A stretch of DNA of 32,903 nucleotides from Novacetimonas cocois (GTDB lineage: Bacteria; Pseudomonadota; Alphaproteobacteria; Acetobacterales; Acetobacteraceae), in NCBI RefSeq assembly GCF_003311635.1, contig NZ_QEXL01000007.1, positions 52,135 to 85,037 of the forward strand. Reading direction: 5' to 3'. Under the pieces are notes generated by a model. It made no database searches and was not told where the DNA came from. It was given only the letters and a program-made list of their open reading frames with translations. The translations under genes were made by a program, and so were the position numbers. This document shows, piece after piece, positions 25,028-32,639 of this stretch (its first letter is position 1; each line of letters begins with the position of its first letter).

Positions 25028-25109
25028 ATTGTTCTGGAAATACAGCGTTATCTGAAGCTTTTTGCAAAAAGCTTCACCAAAAATCTTTTATGATTTTCAG
25101 GGTGTTTCG
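25028..25109 (-). repeat. Dispersed palindromic element, copy G
   Basis: Minus-orientation copy with a perfect core palindrome AAGCTTTTTGCAAAAAGCTT (25055-25074). The outer flank on its 5' side (CGAAACACCCTGAAAATCAT on the minus strand) is shared with B and F. The second hairpin is decayed. Confidence 0.75.
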
Positions 25110-25142
25110 CGGTGTCCGCGCCCTGCCCTTTTCCAGCCGGAA

Positions 25143-25167
25143 GGATGCCCGACCACTCCGGGCATCC
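25143..25167 (-). terminator. Porin terminator-like hairpin
   Basis: GGATGCCCG (25143-25151) pairs with CGGGCATCC (25159-25167) over 7 bases, 29 bases after the porin stop. There is only a short T-tract, so termination may be partial. Confidence 0.55.
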
Positions 25168-25195
25168 CTTTTCACGCCACGTGGCGCGCTACCCC

Positions 25196-26539
25196 TCAGA
25201 ACCCGATCACCGCGTCGCCGCCAAAGGTGAACATGCCGTTATTGCGGCCCCCGTTGAAAGGCGTCGTGCCATTGAGCGAACGGTCGAAACGGATTTCGGG
25301 ACGCAGCATGAAGACGCGGACATGATGGCCCAGGTCCGGCTTGTACGTCACGCCCAGCGTCATTTCGCCATAGGTGGTGCCATGGCCCGTCGGGCCGGGC
25401 ATCACGGTGCTGCCGGGGCTGGCGCGGCCGGAAATCCCGTCCATGTAGGAGTTGTTGCCAATGAAGGTCGCGACCATCAGGTTGTTGTTGTCGCGATAGA
25501 TTTCACCGCGATAATTGAAGGTCAGGACCTTGTTGATCTTGTAGCTGAGGAAGCTGACGAAGCTTTCGGCATCGGCGGCCTTGAAGTTCCCGTTCGGCCG
25601 GATGCCGTTCAGGCCCTGGTCATGGATATAGTTGAACTCCCCCGTCAGGGTCAGACGGTCGGTAACGGCATAGGTCGCGTTGATGTCGTTCCAGAAGCGT
25701 TCGGCATGATCCGCCTCGTACCGTCCCCCGGCAGAGGAATAGCGGGAGTTTTCAGGCCCGACGCGGCTGAGTTCGATGATGTTGAGCTTGCCATGCGCGA
25801 GGTTGTTCAGGTTGAACCCGAAATACCCGGCCGGGGCGTTGTTGTTGTCCGACTTGCCGAAGGAGGTCTGGTTCCCCGTATCGATCCCGAACGTCACGTC
25901 CAGCATGTCGGTGACATGCCAGTTGAACATCGCACCGATATGCTGGAACGGGACGGAATATTCAGAAGTATAGGCAATGGTATAGAACGGGCGCGTCGTG
26001 GGATCCAGCGTCTCCACCCCCATCGGGGCCTGCAGGATGCCCGCATGCATGTCCAGGCCGCCCTTGGTCGCCCAAGGCAGGTGAACGTCGGCATGGGCCT
26101 GCGCGGGGATCAACTGGTAACGCGCGTTCCATTCATGGGCGCTGACGCCAAGGATCTGGTAATAACGTGCGTCCGAACCGTACATCCCCTCCAGCGTGAA
26201 GCCGACCTGGTATCCGCCGCGCGACGGGTCGATCGCTTTCTGCAGGGTGAATTCGGCCTGGTTCAGCTGCACCTGGTTGGCGTGGTCGGCAAAGAAGTCG
26301 CCAAAGTTGTAGCCGGGCTGCGGACGGGCGGGGTTGGCCATGATGCCGCCTTCGATCTGTCCCACCAGCGTGATGTCCGACAGCCACCGCGCCAGGGCGG
26401 AATCGCTTTTTTCCATGCTCTTGAACACGGCAATCTGGGCATGGGCCTCATGTGCATCCACCACAAGCCCCATGGCCAGAGTGGCAATACATCCAATGCC
26501 GGCGCGCAACAGCGTCGCCCCCATCCCCGCCTTTTTCAT
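25196..26539 (-). CDS. Outer-membrane porin, beta-barrel (porin-2 type)
   Basis: A 447-residue porin. The start ATG 26539 (MKKAGMGATLL) has GGGGACAG upstream, and the signal peptide ends near QIAVFKS. The mature protein alternates beta strands and turns, with several aromatic girdle residues; it ends in GDAVIGF, the C-terminal phenylalanine required for outer-membrane assembly. The GYNFGDFF...QVQLNQAEFTLQKAIDPSRGGYQVGF stretch is typical of the bacterial porin-2 (DUF1597-like) group. It lets small solutes cross the outer membrane; the specificity is unknown. It is adjacent to amtB but oriented the same way, with a terminator between them, so it is a separate unit. Confidence 0.82.
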   Translation of the reverse strand: MKKAGMGATLLRAGIGCIATLAMGLVVDAHEAHAQIAVFKSMEKSDSALARWLSDITLVGQIEGGIMANPARPQPGYNFGDFFADHANQVQLNQAEFTLQKAIDPSRGGYQVGFTLEGMYGSDARYYQILGVSAHEWNARYQLIPAQAHADVHLPWATKGGLDMHAGILQAPMGVETLDPTTRPFYTIAYTSEYSVPFQHIGAMFNWHVTDMLDVTFGIDTGNQTSFGKSDNNNAPAGYFGFNLNNLAHGKLNIIELSRVGPENSRYSSAGGRYEADHAERFWNDINATYAVTDRLTLTGEFNYIHDQGLNGIRPNGNFKAADAESFVSFLSYKINKVLTFNYRGEIYRDNNNLMVATFIGNNSYMDGISGRASPGSTVMPGPTGHGTTYGEMTLGVTYKPDLGHHVRVFMLRPEIRFDRSLNGTTPFNGGRNNGMFTFGGDAVIGF

Positions 26540-26684
26540 CGACTGTCCCCACTGTCGTCCTGAACCGTAGGTCCTGTTTACCAGATTTCGATTTGCTTCC
26601 CCACCGTAACACTCGGCCATGCGTAACATTTCACATGCCATGTGCCAAAAAAATCACAGACCACATTGCACTTATGCAACATCA

Positions 26685-26713
26685 TTAAAAAAGGCGGGGA
26701 CATGCCCCGCCTT
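26685..26713 (-). terminator. Intrinsic terminator of glnK-amtB
   Basis: AAGGCGGGG (26691-26699) pairs with CCCCGCCTT (26705-26713). On the minus strand the stem is followed by TTTTTTAAT (26685-26692). It is 27 bases after the amtB stop and is the strongest terminator in the window. Confidence 0.85.
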
Positions 26714-26740
26714 CCTTTGTTCCGCCATGGCGCAACAGGT

Positions 26741-28126
26741 TCAGGAATTGATGCGCTCCCCATGAAGGGCCATGTCCAGCCCCTCCATTTCCTCGTCCGG
26801 GGTCACGCGCAGGCCGATCGTCAGGTCCACGACCTTCAGGATCACGAAGGTCAGCACCGCACACCATGCGATGGTGACGCCCACGGATTCCGCCTGCGCC
26901 ACGAACTGCGCGAACGATCCGCTGACGCCATCGGGGCTGGCGTCGGTGGCCGACAGCGGGCCATAGGCAAAGACCCCCGTCAGCAGCGCGCCGACGATCC
27001 CGCCGATGCCATGCACGCCAAAGGCGTCAAGGCTGTCGTCATAACCCAGCATGTGCTTGAGCGTGGTCGCACCCCAGAAGCACACGACCCCGGCCACAAG
27101 GCCGATCACCAGCGCGCCGCCCGGCAGGACGAAGCCGGCGGCGGGCGTGATCGCCACCAGGCCCGCCACCGCGCCGGAAATGATGCCCAGGACCGTCGGC
27201 TTGCCCGTCTTGACCCATTCGGCGCACATCCATGCGACGCCTGCGGCAGCGGTCGCGATCTGGGTCGTCGCCATCGCCATGCCCGCGCGGCCGTTCGCGC
27301 CACCGGCGGACCCGGCATTGAACCCGAACCAGCCTACCCACAGCAGCGACGCCCCGATGACGGCATAGGTCAGGTTGTACGGCGACATGTCGTCATGCCC
27401 GTACCCACGGCGGCGTCCGATCACCAGCGCGGCGACAAGGCCCGCGATACCGGCGTTGATGTGCACGACCGTGCCGCCGGCGAAATCAATGGCCCCGATC
27501 TTTGCCGCGACCCATCCATCCGGCCCCCATACCCAGTGCGCGACCGGCACATAGACCAGCAGCGACCACAGGATGGTAAAGATGCACAGGGCGCTGAACT
27601 TCATGCGTTCGGCAAAGGCGCCGGCGATCAGGGCGGGGGTGATGATGGCGAACGTCATCTGGAAGGTCATCCAGACGCTTTCGGGAATGGTCATGGTCGT
27701 CGCCGCCGGCGTGCCCGCCGCCATGGTGAACGCCACGTCGGACCCCTTGGAAATCGCGGCACCCATGCCGTTGAGCATCACGCGCGACAGGCCGCCGATG
27801 AACGAATTGCCCGACGTGAAGGTCAGGCTGTAGCCCACGACCATCCACACCACCGTCATGATGCAGCAGATCGCGAATGACTGCATCAGCGTCGCCAGCA
27901 CGTTCTTCTTGCGGACCATGCCGCCATAGAACAGCCCGAGGCCGGGAATGGTCATCATCAGCACCAGCGCCGTGCTGACCAGCATCCATGCCGTATCGCC
28001 GGTATCGATGGCGGGGGGCGCTGCGGGCGCGGCATCAGCGGCAAGGGCGGACGCACCGCCCATCGCCACGGCAAAGGCAGCCACCGGCGCGCAGGCGCGC
28101 GACAGTCTGGCGTATATCTTACTCAC
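26741..28126 (-). CDS. amtB: Ammonium transporter AmtB
   Basis: A 461-residue Amt/Rh family channel that brings NH4+/NH3 into the cell. A signal peptide is present (ALAADAAPAAP), followed by eleven membrane segments. The GLGLFYGGMVRKKN motif and the pore histidines are clear: H197 in VPVAHWVWG and H372 in GVHGIGGIVGAL. The conserved AFAERMKFSAL and SLDAFGVHG segments are present. The C-terminal tail is the cytosolic region that binds GlnK. The start overlaps the glnK stop by 4 bases, so translation is coupled. Regulation under nitrogen limitation is expected from the operon partner. Confidence 0.96.
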   Translation of the reverse strand: MSKIYARLSRACAPVAAFAVAMGGASALAADAAPAAPPAIDTGDTAWMLVSTALVLMMTIPGLGLFYGGMVRKKNVLATLMQSFAICCIMTVVWMVVGYSLTFTSGNSFIGGLSRVMLNGMGAAISKGSDVAFTMAAGTPAATTMTIPESVWMTFQMTFAIITPALIAGAFAERMKFSALCIFTILWSLLVYVPVAHWVWGPDGWVAAKIGAIDFAGGTVVHINAGIAGLVAALVIGRRRGYGHDDMSPYNLTYAVIGASLLWVGWFGFNAGSAGGANGRAGMAMATTQIATAAAGVAWMCAEWVKTGKPTVLGIISGAVAGLVAITPAAGFVLPGGALVIGLVAGVVCFWGATTLKHMLGYDDSLDAFGVHGIGGIVGALLTGVFAYGPLSATDASPDGVSGSFAQFVAQAESVGVTIAWCAVLTFVILKVVDLTIGLRVTPDEEMEGLDMALHGERINS

Positions 28127-28461
28127 AGCGCGTTTTCTCCCGTTTCCTGGGTCCTGATCCGCATGGCCTTTTCCAGATCGAGGACAAAAATCTTCCCATC
28201 GCCAATCTTGCCCGTGCTCGCCGCCGCCTGGATGACCTCCATCACCCGGTCGGCCAGCGCGTCCGGCACCGCGATTTCCAGCTTGATCTTCGGCAGGAAC
28301 TGAATGTTGTATTCCGCCCCGCGATAGATCTCGGTCTGGCCCTTCTGCCGGCCATATCCCTTGACCTCGGTCGCGGTCAGGGCATCGACACCGATCGAGG
28401 AAAGCGCCTCCCTGACCTCATCAAGCTTGAATGGCTTGATGACCGCAATGACGAACTTCAT
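28123..28461 (-). CDS. glnK: PII nitrogen regulatory protein GlnK
   Basis: A 112-residue PII trimer subunit. It senses 2-oxoglutarate and ATP/ADP and, when nitrogen is high, blocks AmtB. MKFVIAVIKPFKLDEVREAL begins the fold. The T-loop carries Y51 in RGAEYNIQFLPK, the uridylylation site. The ATP loop residues are in KGYGRQKGQTEIYRG, and TGKIGDGKIFVL is the second PII signature. It is first in an operon with amtB, which identifies it as GlnK rather than GlnB. Start at ATG 28461 with GGGGAAGGAA upstream. A near-match to a NtrC site lies farther upstream. Confidence 0.95.
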   Translation of the reverse strand: MKFVIAVIKPFKLDEVREALSSIGVDALTATEVKGYGRQKGQTEIYRGAEYNIQFLPKIKLEIAVPDALADRVMEVIQAAASTGKIGDGKIFVLDLEKAMRIRTQETGENAL

Positions 28462-28796
28462 GTCTGTGTTTCCTTCCCCAACCTACGTCCGCGATCCGTC
28501 GGTGGTGCGTGTCCGGCAGCAACGGAGACGGGCATGATACATTCCGAATACGAAACCGGTCCGGGCCCTGCAACAGCCTGCACCTTGTTCGTGGACCGCA
28601 ACAAACCGCCGTCCTGCCATATTCCTGACAAGACAGAACCATGCAAGCGGTCATTGCGATTCTGAAGGGGGGTCAGTGTCTTTTCCATCACGCCGCGCAA
28701 CATGAATGCAACAGTCGCGGCATTCGCCCTAACCCCCCGATGACACGAGGTCTTTTTTTGCATCCACCCGGCACTTCCTGCATAGAATTGGCCGCC
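28462..28796. other. Divergent intergenic region glnK / ClC
   Basis: A 335-base gap that must hold both promoters. A half-matching NtrC-like site TGCACC-N5-CGTGGA lies at 28579-28595. A sigma-54-like GG/GC pair nearby has wrong spacing. No other feature is clear. Confidence 0.4.
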
Positions 28797-30152
28797 ATGA
28801 CCTTACCCGCGCCGCGTCCGTCCACCCCTGCCGCCCCCATCCCCGCCATGCCGGTCAACACGCCGGGCGCGCGAATGTTTCTTGCCGTTGTCCTGACCGG
28901 GATCATGTCGGGACTGGGCGGGATGATGCTGGCATGCCTGCTGCATGACGTGCAGCATATGGCCTATGGCTATGGGCAGGCGGGCGGTCCCCACGACTTC
29001 CTGCACGGCGTCATGGCCGCGCCGCCGTGGCGGCGGGTCGCGGCCCTGTTCACCTGCGGGCTGGTGGCGGGATTTGGCTGGTGGCGGCTGCAGCGCACGG
29101 GCATCCGCCTGGTCAGCGTCAACGCGGCGGTGGGCCGGGGCGACGCGCCGGGACGGGTGATGCCCGCCGGCGCCACCTTTACCCATGTCATGCTGCAGAT
29201 CGTGACCGTCGGGCTGGGCTCCCCCCTCGGGCGGGAGGTCGCGCCCCGCGAACTGGGCGCGATGCTGGCGACACGCGGCGCGCGGCTGCTGGGGCTGGCG
29301 GCGGGGGACGCGCGCATCATCGTGGCGTGCGGCGCGGGCGCGGGGCTGGCGGCGGTCTATAACGTGCCGCTGGGCGGGGCCCTGTTCATACTTGAGGTGC
29401 TGCTCAAGGCATTTTCGCCACGTGCCGCGCTGGCCGCGCTGGCCGCGTCGGGCATTGCCGCGCAGGTGCCGTGGTGGGCGCTGGGCAATGTGCAGCAATA
29501 TGATATCGGCCCCATGACCCTGACCCCCGCCCTGATGGCGTGGGCCATGTGCGCGGGGCCGCTGATCGGGGCGGGCGCCCATGTGATCAGGACGCTGGGC
29601 ACGGCGGTACAGAACCGCGCGGCATCGGGGGCCGCGCGCATCTGGTGGTGCATCCCGGTCTTTACCGGCCTTGGCGTGCTGGCATGCATGTTTCCGCAAC
29701 TGCCGGGCAACGGGCGCGGCCCGATGCAGCTGGCGGTGGCAGGCAGTGTCGGCGTGGCGCTGGCGGCGGAGCTGCTGGGGCTGAAGATTCTCGTCATCAT
29801 GGGGGCGCTGCGCTCGGGGGCGGCGGGCGGCCTGCTGACGCCAAGCCTGACGATGGGCGCGCTGCTGTCCACCGTGCTGGCGGCGGGGTGGAACGCGGTC
29901 CTGTTTCCCATCCACGCGGACGCGGCGGCGCTGGTGGGCGGGGTGGCGTTTCTGGGAACATTCATGTCGATGCCGGTGACGGCGCTGGCGCTGGGGATCG
30001 AGTTCACGCGCGTCGGCCACGACATGTGGTTTCCGATGTGCCTTGCCATGACGCTGGCGGTGGCGACCGGCCGGACATGCGCGCGCCTGACCCGCCTGCC
30101 CGCGGCCCTGACCCAGCCCAACGCACCGGGCAGCGTATCCGCCCGTTCATAA
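28797..30152 (+). CDS. ClC-type chloride channel/antiporter
   Basis: A 451-residue membrane protein of the ClC family, which moves Cl- or another halide, often against H+. The gating glutamate is E147 in GSPLGREVAPRELGAM, but the motif reads GREVAP instead of GREGP. The first GSGIP motif is not visible, and the GxFxP motif is GGLLTPSL. About ten hydrophobic segments are present. These changes are seen in a divergent bacterial ClC group, so the anion may differ. The start is ATG 28797; the longer frame from 28641 lacks a ribosome binding site. It is divergent from glnK-amtB. It may play a part in acid tolerance, which is a guess. Confidence 0.8.
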   Translation: MTLPAPRPSTPAAPIPAMPVNTPGARMFLAVVLTGIMSGLGGMMLACLLHDVQHMAYGYGQAGGPHDFLHGVMAAPPWRRVAALFTCGLVAGFGWWRLQRTGIRLVSVNAAVGRGDAPGRVMPAGATFTHVMLQIVTVGLGSPLGREVAPRELGAMLATRGARLLGLAAGDARIIVACGAGAGLAAVYNVPLGGALFILEVLLKAFSPRAALAALAASGIAAQVPWWALGNVQQYDIGPMTLTPALMAWAMCAGPLIGAGAHVIRTLGTAVQNRAASGAARIWWCIPVFTGLGVLACMFPQLPGNGRGPMQLAVAGSVGVALAAELLGLKILVIMGALRSGAAGGLLTPSLTMGALLSTVLAAGWNAVLFPIHADAAALVGGVAFLGTFMSMPVTALALGIEFTRVGHDMWFPMCLAMTLAVATGRTCARLTRLPAALTQPNAPGSVSARS

Positions 30153-30183
30153 GCACGGGCATTCCCCCTATCCCAAGGTAAAA

Positions 30184-30275
30184 GTCCAAAAGATTTTTGG
30201 TGAAGCTTTTTGCAAAAAGCTTTGAAGAACGCCGCCTTTTTAAAAAAAGGCGGCACCCAAAGACTTCTGTTCCAT
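30184..30275 (+). repeat. Dispersed palindromic element, copy H
   Basis: A full copy. The core AAGCTTTTTGCAAAAAGCTT is at 30203-30222, and the second hairpin GCCGCC (30231-30236) pairs with GGCGGC (30249-30254). The flanks are ATTTTTGGTG and ACCCAAAGACTTCTG. It lies between convergent genes. Confidence 0.85.
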
Positions 30276-30300
30276 TAATGAATTCCGGTCCAAAATCCGC

Positions 30301-30774
30301 TTACGAACCCGAAGGCAGCGGCGGCAGGTCCAGCGCCGCGATATCGGACGCCATGCCCGCAATCACGCAGGCCACGCCGGTTTCGCGATCCACCACGACC
30401 CGCAGTTCCACCGGCCCGCCCGCCGGGTCGAACAGGTCGGATTCCACGACATAGCCCGCCGCCAGCGGCCGGCCCGCGCGGGCATCATCCCCCGCCGCGA
30501 CCTCCATCAGCCGCCCGATCGCGCGGTCCAGCCCCTGCATCACGCGCGTGGGCGACAGGCGCCCGCCCGCGCCATCCACCGGGCCGTCGCCCGTGCAGTA
30601 CCGTTCCAGCAGACGCGCCCATGCGGGCGTCGGGACAAAGGCGGGCATCACCGTGCCTTCGCCTTCGTGGCGGACATGCATGATGCGCCGGGTATTGGCC
30701 AGTCCCGCCACATCGACACGCGGCGCGGCACCGTCCAGCCGCACCGTCACAGGGGTTTCATCAGGCTTGTTCAT
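30301..30774 (-). CDS. Hypothetical protein in the c-di-GMP operon
   Basis: A 157-residue cytosolic protein. It starts 8 bases after the stop of the GGDEF-EAL gene, on the same strand, so it is probably co-transcribed. There is no signal peptide or membrane segment. Visible segments: a basic VRLDGAAPRVDVAGLANTRRIMHVRHEGEGT, then a helical WARLLERYCTGDG, and a C-terminal beta-rich VVESDLFDPAGGPVELRVVVDRETGVACVIAGMA. It does not match a known c-di-GMP receptor pattern such as PilZ: no RxxxR plus DxSxxG. A role in the neighbouring signalling pathway is suggested by location only. Confidence 0.7.
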   Translation of the reverse strand: MNKPDETPVTVRLDGAAPRVDVAGLANTRRIMHVRHEGEGTVMPAFVPTPAWARLLERYCTGDGPVDGAGGRLSPTRVMQGLDRAIGRLMEVAAGDDARAGRPLAAGYVVESDLFDPAGGPVELRVVVDRETGVACVIAGMASDIAALDLPPLPSGS

Positions 30775-30782
30775 GTCGCTGC

Positions 30783-32501
30783 TCAGGCCGCGATTTCAAA
30801 GCGCGGCGGCAGCTTGGTCAGCGCGGAGGAGGACAGCGCCGGGGAAATGAAGAATCCCTGCACCCGGTCGGGCTTCATCGCCTGGACAAGGTCAAACTGC
30901 GCGCGCGTTTCCACCCCTTCGACCGTGACCTCCAGCCCATAGACCTGACCCAGGCTGACAAGGCTGGCAAGCACCTCGCGCTCGCCCGGGTTGTCCACGA
31001 TGCCCGCGACCAGCGACTGATCGATCTTGAGCTGACTGAACGGCAGGTCGTGCAGGTGGCGCAGCATCGTCTCGCCCTTGCCGAAATTGTCCATCGCGAT
31101 CTGGAAACCCGCCTCGCTCAGTTCGCGGATGTTGCGCATGCTGCGCCCCGCACGGCGGCCCTGCAGCATCTGCTCGGTCACCTCCAGCACGAAATCGGAT
31201 GGCGACAGGCCGAATTCACGCAGCGAATGTTCCAGTTCCACGCGATATTCCGTACGGCCCAGATCCATGCGCGACATGTTGATCGCCAGCTGGCGCGGCG
31301 GCTGGCCCGTGCGTTCCCACAGCGCGATGTCGCGCTGGAACGAGGCGATCATCGACGGCCCCATCGCCTGCGTCAGGGTGGAATCGGTAAAGACGTCGGC
31401 AAAATCCTCCGCCGCCAGCAGGCCGCGTTCGGGATGGTGCCAGCGCAGCAGGGCCTCGATCTGGTCCAGCTGGCTGGTGTGGCAGTTCAGGATCGGCTGG
31501 TAATAGACCTCGAACTGTCCTTCCTTCACGCCGCTGCGCGCCTCGATCAGGATCTGGCTGCGCACCTTGGCGCGCTGGCGCAGGGCATCGGTGAACATCT
31601 GCGCCTGCTTGCCGCCCGCGCGCTTGGCCGCGTACAGCGCCATGTCGGCGTTTTTCTGCATGTCCTCGACGCTTTCGCGCGCGTCGAGGAACACCGCGCC
31701 GATGCTGCCGGCGATGCTGACGGTCACCGTCTCGATATCGATGGGCCGTTCCAGCGCCGCCTGAAGCCGGTCCATGTATTTTTCCAGCGGCATGCTGCGC
31801 AGCGTCTTGTTCAGGACGATGGCGAATTCATCCCCGCCAAGGCGGCTGACCGGATCGTCGGGGTCCGTCAGTTCCACCAGCCGCGACGCCACGACACGCA
31901 GCACGATGTCGCCCGCATGATGGCCGTGGACGTCATTGATCTGCTTGAACCCGTCAAGGTCGAACATCACCAGCGCGCGCGACTGCGGCGGCTCCTTGCT
32001 CGACAGGCCAAGGGCGGCGGTCAGCGCGGTGTTGAACCCCCCGCGGTTGAGCAGCGCCGTCAGCGTATCCGTCTCCGCCAGTTCCGACAGACGCTCCTTC
32101 GTCTTCATCAGCTCGGTGATTTCGAAGCGGCTGGCGACATAGCCACTGATTTCGCCATCGGAGCCGACATGGGGAATGATGGTGGTCGCGACCCAGTAGA
32201 TCGTGCCGTCCTTGGCGCGGTTGCAGATGTTGCCCCGCCACGGCTGGCCCGCCTTGATGGTGCGGTACATGTCCTGGAAAAAGGCGGCGTCGTGATAGCC
32301 GGAATTGAGGATGCGGTGGGTCGATCCCAGAAGTTCCCCGGCCGAGTATTTGCTGACCTTGCAGAACTTCTCGTTGACATAGGTTATGACGCCATCAAGG
32401 TCCGTGATGGCGACAATCAGGACATCATCAACCAGATCGGCCCAGAAATCCGCATCCTGACGTGTTAGGGCGCGCAGCCGATCATCGTGTTGCAATGACA
32501 T
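30783..32501 (-). CDS. PAS-GGDEF-EAL protein, probable diguanylate cyclase
   Basis: A 572-residue c-di-GMP enzyme. Residues about 22-130 are a PAS domain of the flavin-binding NifL/Aer type (NEKFCKVSKYSAGELLG, HRILNSGYH, FFQDMY, GQPWRGNICNRAKDGTIYWV). The GGDEF domain (about 140-305) has an intact GGDEF at 222-226; the inhibitory RxxD I-site upstream is changed (D213-P-D-D216), so feedback is unlikely. The EAL domain (about 315-560) keeps E349 (EALLRW), N408, E440, K492 and E528, but the metal pair is D471-N472, not Asp-Asp, and the loop reads NFGKGETML. This favours synthesis over breakdown. Size and architecture fit K. xylinus DGC2. Start at ATG 32501 with GAGGGAAAC upstream. Confidence 0.9.
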   Translation of the reverse strand: MSLQHDDRLRALTRQDADFWADLVDDVLIVAITDLDGVITYVNEKFCKVSKYSAGELLGSTHRILNSGYHDAAFFQDMYRTIKAGQPWRGNICNRAKDGTIYWVATTIIPHVGSDGEISGYVASRFEITELMKTKERLSELAETDTLTALLNRGGFNTALTAALGLSSKEPPQSRALVMFDLDGFKQINDVHGHHAGDIVLRVVASRLVELTDPDDPVSRLGGDEFAIVLNKTLRSMPLEKYMDRLQAALERPIDIETVTVSIAGSIGAVFLDARESVEDMQKNADMALYAAKRAGGKQAQMFTDALRQRAKVRSQILIEARSGVKEGQFEVYYQPILNCHTSQLDQIEALLRWHHPERGLLAAEDFADVFTDSTLTQAMGPSMIASFQRDIALWERTGQPPRQLAINMSRMDLGRTEYRVELEHSLREFGLSPSDFVLEVTEQMLQGRRAGRSMRNIRELSEAGFQIAMDNFGKGETMLRHLHDLPFSQLKIDQSLVAGIVDNPGEREVLASLVSLGQVYGLEVTVEGVETRAQFDLVQAMKPDRVQGFFISPALSSSALTKLPPRFEIAA

Positions 32502-32562
32502 GTTTCCCTCAAACCTGAAAATGGGGGATCAAAAATTCAGACCGTAATCTCTAATCTTGATC

Positions 32563-32606
32563 ATAAAAAACCTGACCGTAAAACCCCGGCCATAAAAACC
32601 CTGACC
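32563..32606. repeat. Three tandem imperfect repeats of 14-15 bp
   Basis: ATAAAAAACCTGACC (32563-32577), GTAAAACCCCGGCC (32578-32591) and ATAAAAACCCTGACC (32592-32606) follow each other without spacers, in the gap upstream of the diguanylate cyclase gene. They could be a binding site array or slippage product. Confidence 0.55.
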
Positions 32607-32639
32607 ATCCCCCATTCCGCATGGCGGCGCCCCGGCGCG

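Larger units (their letters stand above)
24837..25195. other. Intergenic region between the porin and the M23-like gene
   Basis: A 359-base gap. It holds AT-rich sequence near the M23-like start, repeat copy G, and the porin terminator. There is no supported gene. Confidence 0.5.

Noticed and set aside
28567-28586. A possible sigma-54 promoter upstream of glnK.
   Set aside because: GG and GC elements are present on the minus strand but 11 bases apart instead of 10, and the consensus around the GG is poor.
7216-30275. The repeats as a CRISPR array.
   Set aside because: The copies are kilobases apart, in both orientations, without regular spacers or cas genes.
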